Source: PZPK01 sp965230795
Lineage (GTDB): Bacteria; Pseudomonadota; Gammaproteobacteria; Pseudomonadales; Oleiphilaceae
Direction of reading: 5' to 3'
DNA: 64,000 nucleotides
Assembly (NCBI GenBank): GCA_965230795.1
Contig: OZ246020.1
Span: 2,356,001 to 2,420,000 of the forward strand
Both the position numbers and the translations under genes were made by a program. Shown here piece by piece: positions 35,555 through 43,634 of the stretch (the stretch's first letter is position 1; the number at the start of each line of letters is the position of its first letter). The notes under the pieces were generated by a model that saw only the letters and a program-made list of their open reading frames with translations, was not told the DNA's origin and ran no database searches.

Positions 35555-35583
35555 AAAGCAGCCCTGACTGCGCTGCTTTTTCT
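35555..35583 (+). terminator. Rho-independent terminator after the lipoprotein gene
   Basis: An 8-bp perfect stem AAAGCAGC / GCTGCTTT (35555-35562 and 35572-35579) with a 9-nt loop, followed by TTCT. It lies 4 bp after the stop codon. Confidence 0.75.
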
Positions 35584-35590
35584 ACTTTAC

Positions 35591-35992
35591 CTACTTCACA
35601 GTTTGAATCGCGCGCATGATTTCCTGCTGCACCGCAGGCATGACGCGCGACATATAAGTGCCGAATTTCGCCATGGCTGAGCGGCCCTCTTTGGAACCAT
35701 AAAAGTCAGCAAAGGCTTTCAGCTCGTCCAGTGTAAAGGTCTGCATCATGGCCGCGAGCGTAGCCTGCTCCAGTTTCTTGATATCCACTTCCTTGGTTAA
35801 TTTTCGAATAAACTGCTCACGATTTTCTGAAGGAATGCTGGCTGCCATCTTGTTGGCCATATCGATAATCATCTCGGAGATGGGCGTGGTTTCCAGATAA
35901 CGCTTGGCCGCTTTCAGCTTGGCGTCCTCGTCAGAGGCGAAGGACGGCGATACCGCGAAACACAGGACAACAAAAAGCACGACAATTCTCAT
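35591..35992 (-). CDS. DUF2059-family periplasmic protein
   Basis: A 133-residue exported protein. The signal peptide (IVVLFVVLCFAVSPSFA) is followed by a DUF2059-like helical domain: LETTPISEMIIDM, then FTLDELKAFADFYGSKEGRSAMAKFG. The family is common in proteobacteria and has no known function. An ATG four codons upstream is also possible. Convergent with the lipoprotein gene. Confidence 0.75.
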   Translation of the reverse strand: MRIVVLFVVLCFAVSPSFASDEDAKLKAAKRYLETTPISEMIIDMANKMAASIPSENREQFIRKLTKEVDIKKLEQATLAAMMQTFTLDELKAFADFYGSKEGRSAMAKFGTYMSRVMPAVQQEIMRAIQTVK

Positions 35993-36228
35993 AACTACTC
36001 TCAAGTTTAAGGATATTAAGATTCACTAGTCATCACTGTAGGTGATCAAGCTCGAATCACCAATCGCCAAACCATTAAATATACGTGATGTTTGACCCTT
36101 ACCAGTCCCGGTAATGGTTGGTTTTTCTGTGTATGTCAGCTTTTCCCTGTCGACCTTTTTGAAAAGCGAACGTAGAATCTTAACCTGTACATCCGATCAG
36201 TATTTTTATTCGGGACGAATCCACACTC

Positions 36229-37659
36229 ATGCGGTTTGCCTTTATTGACATCGAAACCACCGGTACTCGCGCAACGCGAGACCGTATTGCCGAAGTCGCG
36301 GTGAAGATTGTTGATGACGGTAAGGTGGTCGATGAGTGGCAAAGCCTGGTGGATCCCGAAACCGCCATCCCGCCTTTTATTCAGTCATTAACCGGCATTA
36401 ACAATGCCATGGTGAAAGGCGCGCCGGTGTTCCGGGAGATTGCCGACACCCTGGATGAGCTGACCCGCGACGCGATTTTTGTCGCCCATAACGCCCGCTT
36501 CGACTATGCCTTTATAAAGGCCGAGTTTCTGCGTCTGCCCCGTGCTTACAACCGCAAGGTGCTGTGCACCGTCAAACTGGCAAAATATCTATATCCAGAG
36601 CATCGCCGCCACGGCCTGGATGCACTGATCGAACGCCACGCCATTGAGGTGGATTCCCGTCATCGGGCAATGGGTGACGTAGATTCCATGCTGGCTTTTT
36701 TCAATATCGCCCGGCAGGAAAAGCCCAGCGAGGACTTTGATTTCGCCATCGCTAAACAACTCAAGCTCCCTTCGCTGCCCAAGGGGCTGGATGAATCCCA
36801 GGTAAAGGCCATCCCCAACACCCCCGGAGTCTATCGATTTTATGGAGAAAACCGTTCGCTGCTTTACGTGGGTAAAAGCGTCACGCTCTACCAGCGAGTG
36901 ATGAGCCATTTTTCCGCTGACTACAGTTCCACGAAAGAGATGACGATTGCGCAAAGCGTTACCGACATTGAATGGACGGAAACCGCCGGTGACCTGGGCG
37001 CACAGTTGCTGGAGTTGAAGGAAATCAAAAGCCTGAACCCCATCTACAATCGTCGCTCCAGAGCCAGCAAAACCCTGGTTACCATTCGCCTCGACGCCAA
37101 TGAGGAAGGATTTCTACAAAGCACTTTGAGTCGCGAGCTTGACCTGTCCAAGCTAAACGATTTTTTCGGGCTTTACCGAAGCCAAAGCTCGGCGCAGAAA
37201 GCCCTGGTCAAGGTCGCAAACAGTAATGAATTGTGCCGCAAGCTGCTGGGACTGGAAAGCGGCGACGGCCCCTGTTTCGGGTACCAGACCGGCTCCTGCA
37301 ACGGCGCCTGTGTCGGCAAAGAAGACCCGGTATTGTATAACCTGAGAATGCAGATCGCTTTTCATGAACTGCAACTGAAAGTCTGGCCCTATCAGGGCAT
37401 CGTTGGTATTCGTGAGAAACATCCCACCAAAGATTGGGAACAGATGCATCTGGCTTACAACTGGTGCCATATTGCCAGCGTTGATTCGGATCCGGACCTG
37501 GAACAGGTACTTGCAGACTGCGACACCCATGCCATGGCCTTCGATCTGGATACCTACAAACTGCTGAGCAAGGCGATGCTCTCACCCAAATTCAAATTGC
37601 CAGTCGTTGAGTTCGGAAAAGCGCTCTCGATAGACACCATCGACACCGGTATGGAATAA
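36229..37659 (+). CDS. DEDDh exonuclease fused to GIY-YIG (Cho/UvrC-N-like) endonuclease
   Basis: A 476-residue protein combining two nucleases. Residues 1-165 are a DnaQ-like 3'-5' exonuclease with FIDIETTG (D7, E9), HNARFDYAF and HRAMGDV for the DEDDh set. Residues about 195-280 are a GIY-YIG domain (NTPGVYRFYG, LLYVGKSVTLYQRV, and a glutamate in GAQLLELKEI). The remainder has CFGYQTGSCNGACVG, the cysteine cluster of Cho/UvrC-type proteins. This fusion is known in several bacteria and probably acts in DNA repair or excision. It is monocistronic. Confidence 0.87.
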   Translation: MRFAFIDIETTGTRATRDRIAEVAVKIVDDGKVVDEWQSLVDPETAIPPFIQSLTGINNAMVKGAPVFREIADTLDELTRDAIFVAHNARFDYAFIKAEFLRLPRAYNRKVLCTVKLAKYLYPEHRRHGLDALIERHAIEVDSRHRAMGDVDSMLAFFNIARQEKPSEDFDFAIAKQLKLPSLPKGLDESQVKAIPNTPGVYRFYGENRSLLYVGKSVTLYQRVMSHFSADYSSTKEMTIAQSVTDIEWTETAGDLGAQLLELKEIKSLNPIYNRRSRASKTLVTIRLDANEEGFLQSTLSRELDLSKLNDFFGLYRSQSSAQKALVKVANSNELCRKLLGLESGDGPCFGYQTGSCNGACVGKEDPVLYNLRMQIAFHELQLKVWPYQGIVGIREKHPTKDWEQMHLAYNWCHIASVDSDPDLEQVLADCDTHAMAFDLDTYKLLSKAMLSPKFKLPVVEFGKALSIDTIDTGME

Positions 37660-37921
37660 CAATACCGGGAATTTTTCACAGCTTTGTTATTCCAGCAACA
37701 AAAAACGCCCGCACTTGAGTTTGGTCAAGAATCGCCGTTTTCTTACAGGCTAGTATATTTCGACGCTTAGTTGTCGAGCCGCACCTTTCACCGTCGCCTC
37801 AGTAAGCCTGTGCCGCGCCATTTGTCCGCAATGTATTTGCAATCAGAAGGACATCACGCCGCCTTAATAAAAATGATTAATTAGCCGTACCCAATAGTAA
37901 TAAAAACAGCAGAGGTACTCT

Positions 37922-39292
37922 GTGAAAGGCCTGTTTACCAAGTACAGCGGCATCTCCAGTATTGTCGGTGATATTGTCAATCTGCGTATTCACAATATGT
38001 CGGAACTGCCGATTCCCCCGCGCAACCGGGAACTCGCGTTAATCGAGCAGGATGATGCGCCCTTTTCGCTCGCGCAGATTATCAAGTTATCGCAGGACCA
38101 GACATCCATTGTTGTTTCCCTGCAGGTGTTTTCCGGCACCAAGGGTCTGTCCAATGATGCCAGCGTTCGCTTTCTCGGCGAGAGCATGCAGGCGACCTAT
38201 TCCGATAATATTCTTGGCCGTATTTTCAACGGCTCAGCCGAGGCCATCGACAAAGGACCGTCCCTGAAGCTTGAGCCTAAAGTCCGCATCAATGGTCCGA
38301 CCGTCAACCCCACCGCCCGTGTACTGGCCTCGCGCATGATCCATACGGGCGTTCCCATGATCGATGTATTCAACTGTCTGGTGGAAAGCCAGAAGATCCC
38401 GATCTTCTCGGTAGCAGGGGAGCCCTACAACGACTTTCTCGCCCGGATTGGCATTCAGGCAGACGCCGATGTGGTGATCTTTGGTGGGCTCGGATTGATC
38501 TACGATGACTTCCACTGCTTCAAGACCGCCTTTGAAGACGCCGGTGTGTTGTCTCGGGTGGTCATGTTCGTCAATCTGGCTTCAGACCCCACCGTTGAAC
38601 GACTGATGGTGCCGGATCTGTGTCTGGCGGTTGCCGAGAAAATGGCTGCGGAAGAAGGCAAACGCGTCCTGGTACTGCTAACCGATATGACAGCCTATGC
38701 TGATGCCATGAAAGAAATCGGCATTGCCGTAGAACATATTCCGTCGAACCGGGGCTATATGGGAGATCTGTATTCCCAGCTGGCACGACGTTACGAAAAA
38801 GCCTGTGACTTTAAAGGCGCGGGTTCGGTCACCATTCTTTCGGTGACTACCATGCCCGGAAACGATGTCACCCACCCGGTACCCGACAACACTGGCTATA
38901 TCACCGAAGGCCAGTTCTATCTGCACGATGGCATGCTCGATCCCTTCGGCTCCCTGTCGCGGTTAAAGCAGCATGTGATTGGCAAGGAAACCCGAGACGA
39001 CCACAGTCAGATCATGAACACCATGATCCGCTATTACTCGGAAGGAGTGGAAGCCGAACAGAAACAGTCCATGGCCTTTGATCTCAGCGAGTTTGACTAC
39101 AAATTATTGAAATTTGCTCGCCTGTTCCGTGAGCGATTTATGGACCTCAAGGTCAACATGCCTCTCAATGACGCGCTGGATGCCTGCTGGGCACTACTCG
39201 CTGACTGCTTCGACAAGCAAGAAGTGATTATCAAGCAAAACCTGAAAGACAAGTACTGGGACGCTCAGCATGCCGAAGCCAGCCCTCAATAA
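37922..39292 (+). CDS. ntpB: V/A-type ATPase subunit B
   Basis: A 456-residue nucleotide-binding but non-catalytic subunit of the V1/A1 head. It has NPTARVLASRMIHTGVPMIDVFNCLVESQKIPIFS and no Walker A lysine loop, as expected for B. It starts with GTG behind an AGAGG site. It is first of a seven-gene run B-D-I-K-E-DUF2764-A, all on the same strand. Its stop lies 22 bp inside the D gene. Confidence 0.93.
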   Translation: MKGLFTKYSGISSIVGDIVNLRIHNMSELPIPPRNRELALIEQDDAPFSLAQIIKLSQDQTSIVVSLQVFSGTKGLSNDASVRFLGESMQATYSDNILGRIFNGSAEAIDKGPSLKLEPKVRINGPTVNPTARVLASRMIHTGVPMIDVFNCLVESQKIPIFSVAGEPYNDFLARIGIQADADVVIFGGLGLIYDDFHCFKTAFEDAGVLSRVVMFVNLASDPTVERLMVPDLCLAVAEKMAAEEGKRVLVLLTDMTAYADAMKEIGIAVEHIPSNRGYMGDLYSQLARRYEKACDFKGAGSVTILSVTTMPGNDVTHPVPDNTGYITEGQFYLHDGMLDPFGSLSRLKQHVIGKETRDDHSQIMNTMIRYYSEGVEAEQKQSMAFDLSEFDYKLLKFARLFRERFMDLKVNMPLNDALDACWALLADCFDKQEVIIKQNLKDKYWDAQHAEASPQ

Positions 39293-39902
39293 AAGTGCAC
39301 TGAGTGCCGAGAAAAAGCGACAGCACAGCTATGAGAAATATCTGCCGTCGCTGGAGTTAAAGCAGAAACAATTGTTGTCGGTGCGCAAAAAGCATGAACA
39401 GGAACTGATCGCCCATCGACAGCATATCGCAAGGATCACCGCAGATGTTCACCAGCGCCTGCCCATGTTGGCGGTTGAGAATATTGATCTTGACGGTCTC
39501 GTGACGATCGCCGACCTACTGATTGAAGAGGAAAACCTGCTGGGCACCGCACTGCCTGTTTTGAGGCACGTCAAATATCAACGAGCCCACTACAGTTTTT
39601 TTTCGCGGCCTCACTGGGTCGATGAAGTAGCTGCGGCACTGGAACATGTGGTGCGGCTTCGCTTGGAAGAGGATATTCTCTGCGAACGTCTGCAAAGACT
39701 CCAGCAGGCTCTGCGGACCATCACCCAGCGTGTTAACCTGTTTTCAAAGGTGCTGTTACCCGAGACGCAAAACAACATTAAGCACATCAGTCTGTTTCTG
39801 GCGGATCAGGATCGGGCGGCGGTGGTGCGCTCCAAACTGGCAAAACGCAAGCATCAGATGACAGCGGATGCCAGCGGCAGCAATCAGGAACCTGCCCCAT
39901 GA
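39270..39902 (+). CDS. ntpD: V/A-type ATPase subunit D (central stalk)
   Basis: A 210-residue mostly helical protein that forms the rotating shaft of the V/A-ATPase. The start NKSALSAEKKRQHSYEKYLPSLELKQKQLL and the C-terminal helix RVNLFSKVLLPETQNNIKHI fit subunit D. It overlaps the B gene by 23 bp and the I gene by 4 bp. Confidence 0.88.
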   Translation: MPKPALNKSALSAEKKRQHSYEKYLPSLELKQKQLLSVRKKHEQELIAHRQHIARITADVHQRLPMLAVENIDLDGLVTIADLLIEEENLLGTALPVLRHVKYQRAHYSFFSRPHWVDEVAAALEHVVRLRLEEDILCERLQRLQQALRTITQRVNLFSKVLLPETQNNIKHISLFLADQDRAAVVRSKLAKRKHQMTADASGSNQEPAP

Positions 39903-41743
39903 GTATTGCGCCGCTCAAAAAGATTACCCTGATCGGAGTGATTGCCAGCAAGCACAATGTACTGGATGCGCTGCAGTATCTGGGCATCATGCACCTGATC
40001 CCGTTAACAAATCAGAAATATGCTGAATCATCGAACCATCACGCCCGTCTCAAGGAAGCGTTGCGTTACCTGAAAAGTTCGCCGCACAAGCGCCGCCCGC
40101 AGCTACCGCGTCGCGACTATAAGGTTTCCGAGGTCGTCAAAGAGATCCTGCAGAACAAATACCAGCGATCAAAACTTGCAGACAGAGTCGATCTGATCAA
40201 AAACCGTATTCGCGACCTCAAGCCCTGGGGGGATTTTAACTACCCCAATCTGGAAGAACTCGACGGTCACCGGCTGTGGTTTTATTGCGTACCCCTGTCC
40301 CAACGTGCCGATCTGGATACGATTGAACTTCCATGGAAAATTCTCAGCGAAGACCATCGCGGTGTTTACGTGGTGATTATTGCCAAAGACGAACCGGATG
40401 CTGAGTCGCTGCCTTTTGAAAGGGTCCATGTAGGCAGCCGCTCCCTTTCGCAATTGCATGAAGATTTAAACGATGCTCTGGTGGAACTTGAGGATCTCGA
40501 TGCCGAGCGTCAATCACTGACACGCTGGATTACACCGCTGACGCGTTTTCTTGATGAATCTGTCGATCTCGAACGCATGGCCATGGCCAAGGGGTTTGCG
40601 CTCGATACCGAAGACTGCTTTGTGCTGCGCGGATGGATTCCGGAAAAGGCCATGGAGGAACTGGAGGCACTGAGTAAACGCCTGCACTTTGCCTATATTC
40701 TCAGTGAGCCCGAAGCCTATGAAACGCCACCCACCCTGCTAGAAAACAATGAGCTGGTCGGCGGCGGTCAGGAAGCGGTGTCGTTTTTCCAGTTGCCAGG
40801 CTATACGTCCTGGGACCCGTCCAGCATGATCTTTGTGTCCTTCTCACTGTTCTTTGCCATTATTCTTGCGGACGCCGGCTATGCGCTGATTCTGGCAGTG
40901 TTTCTTGGCTTGTACTGGAAAAAACTCAGCCGCAATTCACAACGACGGCGATTGCGTAACCTCGCCACGTCTCTGGTGACTTTGTCTACCGTCTATGGAG
41001 CACTGATCGGGAGTTATTTCGGTATTGAAATCGAACCCGAGAGTGTCCTCGGGCATCTGCAGATTCTCGATATCAATGACTTCTCAGCCATGATGCAGTT
41101 ATCCATTGGAATTGGGGCGCTGCACCTTGTTGCCGCCAATGCCATTGCCGGCTGGTATCAGCGCAAGTCCACGGTGCTCTATGCCAGGATTGGCTGGATT
41201 CTGGTAATCGGTGCAGCCTTCATTATCTGGTTGAAGTATATGCATCAGAACGCGGTTCCAACTCTAACTTCTTTTCCCGTTATCAGCATTATGTTGGGGC
41301 TGTTATTGGTGTTGCTGTTTACCGGCGACCAGCCTATTCGATCCGCCAAAGACGTTGCGCAACGTGCGCTGGAAGGTTTTATCGCCCTGTATGGCATCAG
41401 TAAAGCCTTTGGCGATGTGCTTAGCTACATGCGTCTGTTTGCGCTGGGTCTCTCCAGCGCCTCACTGGCTGTGACCTTTAATCATCTGGCTGTACAGGCC
41501 AGCGAATCGGTGGAAAACGGCGGCTTTCTGCTGTTCTTTCTTATCGTGTTTTTTGGCCACCTGTTGAATTTTATTCTTGCGCTCATGGGTGGTGTCATCC
41601 ACGGCCTGCGCCTGAATCTGTTGGAATTCTATAACTGGGGAATCGAAGGTGAAGGCCGTGCTTTCGACGCCTTCCGACGCAACCGGATCCCGGAAGATAT
41701 TGCCGATGCGGCTTTCGATTATGAATCTGAACAAAAAGACTAA
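39899..41743 (+). CDS. ntpI: V/A-type ATPase subunit I (membrane stator)
   Basis: A 614-residue subunit equivalent to eukaryotic subunit a. Residues 1-310 are the soluble stalk-binding domain and residues 311-600 contain about seven membrane segments, including SYMRLFALGLSSASLAVTFN, which carries the conserved arginine that contacts the proteolipid ring. GLRLNLLEFYNWGIEGEGRAFDAF is the family C-terminal motif. It overlaps the D gene by 4 bp. Confidence 0.92.
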   Translation: MSIAPLKKITLIGVIASKHNVLDALQYLGIMHLIPLTNQKYAESSNHHARLKEALRYLKSSPHKRRPQLPRRDYKVSEVVKEILQNKYQRSKLADRVDLIKNRIRDLKPWGDFNYPNLEELDGHRLWFYCVPLSQRADLDTIELPWKILSEDHRGVYVVIIAKDEPDAESLPFERVHVGSRSLSQLHEDLNDALVELEDLDAERQSLTRWITPLTRFLDESVDLERMAMAKGFALDTEDCFVLRGWIPEKAMEELEALSKRLHFAYILSEPEAYETPPTLLENNELVGGGQEAVSFFQLPGYTSWDPSSMIFVSFSLFFAIILADAGYALILAVFLGLYWKKLSRNSQRRRLRNLATSLVTLSTVYGALIGSYFGIEIEPESVLGHLQILDINDFSAMMQLSIGIGALHLVAANAIAGWYQRKSTVLYARIGWILVIGAAFIIWLKYMHQNAVPTLTSFPVISIMLGLLLVLLFTGDQPIRSAKDVAQRALEGFIALYGISKAFGDVLSYMRLFALGLSSASLAVTFNHLAVQASESVENGGFLLFFLIVFFGHLLNFILALMGGVIHGLRLNLLEFYNWGIEGEGRAFDAFRRNRIPEDIADAAFDYESEQKD

Positions 41744-41769
41744 AGCGAACTGAGACAGAGGAAACAACA

Positions 41770-42216
41770 ATGGAAGACTTTATGACATCCCTCGCCTGGC
41801 TGGGGATATTCGCCCCGGTCGCTCTGGGTGCTGTGGGCAGCGCACATGGTTGCGCCATTGCCGGTCAAGCAGCCTCCGGGGCCCTGCTCGATACCGAAAG
41901 TGGTTACGGCAAATACATTGGTTTGTCAGCCATGCCCTCGACGCAGGTGATTCTCGGCATCGTCATCATGTTTACCCTGAATCGGGAAATTACGCCCGAG
42001 AATGCTCCCGGTTTGTTCGGCGTGGGCTTTCTGAGCGGCATCGCCATGTTGTTCTGTGCCATCCATCAGGGCAATGCCTGTGTGGCCGCGATCAATGCCG
42101 CCAAAAACAAACCGGAAATTTTCGGTCTCTCACTGGCGCCTGCCGCGATCGTGGAAGGCTTTTCGGTCTTTGCCTTCGTCTTTGCGCTGGTGTTAATCGG
42201 CGCGATTCCTGACTGA
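41770..42216 (+). CDS. ntpK: V/A-type ATPase subunit K (proteolipid ring), sodium-type
   Basis: A 148-residue four-helix proteolipid, the duplicated-hairpin form. The ion-carrying glutamate is E129 (in AAIVEGFSVFAF). T58 and Q59 (in MPSTQVIL) and Q100 (in AIHQGNAC) sit at the positions of Enterococcus hirae NtpK T64, Q65 and Q110, the side-chain sodium ligands. The first hairpin lacks its own carboxylate, as in E. hirae. Sodium rather than proton coupling is therefore predicted. Confidence 0.9.
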   Translation: MEDFMTSLAWLGIFAPVALGAVGSAHGCAIAGQAASGALLDTESGYGKYIGLSAMPSTQVILGIVIMFTLNREITPENAPGLFGVGFLSGIAMLFCAIHQGNACVAAINAAKNKPEIFGLSLAPAAIVEGFSVFAFVFALVLIGAIPD

Positions 42217-42238
42217 CCTGTAGTAGCGGAGGTTCACC

Positions 42239-42916
42239 ATGTCCCAGACCGTCAAACTCAATGGCAATTCCAAAGGCATTGAAGAGCTGATTGAATTGCT
42301 CAAAAACAAAGGGGTAGTCGCCGGCAAGGAAGAAGGCACGCGTATTGTCGAAGACGCCCAGCATCGTGCTGACTGGCTTATCTCACAAGCAAAAGAAGAG
42401 GCGGCACGAATCAAGGCCGATGCCGAACGCGAAGCCCAATTTATCCACCAGGCGGGCAAAGAAAGTCTGCAAACAGCCTTTCGCGACATCAAGCTGCGCC
42501 TCAAGGATGAACTCTCCAATCAGTTTGCCGCCCAGTTAAGGGAACTGATCCAGCATGAACTGGAGAACGCCGACACGCTGAAACTACTGCTGCAAAATGC
42601 CGCATCCAAGGTCGAACTCGACGACGAGCCCATGGAAATTATCCTGCCAGAGAAAGTGCTTGGCCTTGAAGAACTGCGCCAGGATCCGGCCTCGTTAAAG
42701 TCCGGACCACTGATGGGCGTGCTGTCCGAGGTCACCCGTCAACTGCTCAGCTCGGAAGTGCAATTTACGACCAACACCCAGCAGCAGGGCGGGATAGTAT
42801 TTTCCCTAAAGGACGGTGAAATCAAAGTAGAGCTCACCGATGAGGCCCTGACCGAATTGCTGTTACGTCACCTTCAGCCACGCTTTCGGGCGGTGCTTGA
42901 AGGCGTCGTGACGTAA
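42239..42916 (+). CDS. ntpE: V/A-type ATPase subunit E (peripheral stalk)
   Basis: A 225-residue protein with a long N-terminal charged coiled coil (AQHRADWLISQAKEEAARIK to about residue 100) and a globular C-terminal domain, as in the V/A-ATPase E subunit that anchors the stator to the head. It follows the K gene by 22 bp. Confidence 0.82.
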   Translation: MSQTVKLNGNSKGIEELIELLKNKGVVAGKEEGTRIVEDAQHRADWLISQAKEEAARIKADAEREAQFIHQAGKESLQTAFRDIKLRLKDELSNQFAAQLRELIQHELENADTLKLLLQNAASKVELDDEPMEIILPEKVLGLEELRQDPASLKSGPLMGVLSEVTRQLLSSEVQFTTNTQQQGGIVFSLKDGEIKVELTDEALTELLLRHLQPRFRAVLEGVVT

Positions 42917-42946
42917 ACGGATTGGGAACAGGTACAGGTCAGCAGC

Positions 42947-43621
42947 ATGCGCGAAAAAAACTATTCCACTTTACTTATCTCCCTGCCCCATCTGGTCGAT
43001 CCTTTTCGTTACCAGAGTCAAAGCATTACCCTGGTGCAGCTGGAGAAGCGAATGAACATGCTCGACCCCGAGGATGTTGTGCGCGTGAGGCAACTGCGTG
43101 ATTTGTTCTATTGGGGGCGGCTCACCCTCAAAGCAGACGAAGCCGTATTGGTGAGGCGTTCCAACCGTTTTCTGGATGAGCTGCCCTATCCCCAGGTGAA
43201 AGAATGGCTCAACTGGCGCATGGATGTGCGTGCGGTGATTGCCGCCATGCGACGACGCAAACTGGGCGAACCCGCACCCACCGGTCAGGAATGGGGCTAT
43301 GGTTCCCACCGACGTACCATCCAGCGTAACTGGTCCAGCCCCTGTTTCAAACTGGAACACCGTTATCCCTTTTTGCCCGAGATTTATCAGCATTTGCTGG
43401 CCGGTGAAAGCCTGAAACTGGAACGCGTCTTACTGAAATCCATCTGGCATTTTTATCAGCAGCAGTCACCTCACTATTCCTGGGGCTTCACCGCGCTGGT
43501 GCTGTATCTCGCGAAATGGGATCTGGTCGATCGCTGGCGGCGCTACGATCATGAAAAAGGCGCACAACGTTTTGATGCCCTGGTAAGCGCCTGTCTGCCA
43601 GAATCTTTAAGTTATCACTAA
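42947..43621 (+). CDS. DUF2764-family protein of the V/A-ATPase operon
   Basis: A 224-residue soluble protein found in chlamydial and spirochaete V/A-ATPase operons between E and A, as here. Features are the SLPHLVDPFRYQSQSITLVQLE start and PCFKLEHRYPFLPEIYQ. It may take the place of subunit C or F in the stator or central shaft, but its role has not been recalled from any experiment. Confidence 0.75.
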   Translation: MREKNYSTLLISLPHLVDPFRYQSQSITLVQLEKRMNMLDPEDVVRVRQLRDLFYWGRLTLKADEAVLVRRSNRFLDELPYPQVKEWLNWRMDVRAVIAAMRRRKLGEPAPTGQEWGYGSHRRTIQRNWSSPCFKLEHRYPFLPEIYQHLLAGESLKLERVLLKSIWHFYQQQSPHYSWGFTALVLYLAKWDLVDRWRRYDHEKGAQRFDALVSACLPESLSYH

Positions 43622-43634
43622 GGAGCTTGTCGTT

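Noticed and set aside
37680..37735. Imperfect hairpin after the exonuclease fusion gene
   Set aside because: AAAACG/CGTTTT arms are short with internal mismatches; the terminator call is not supported strongly enough.
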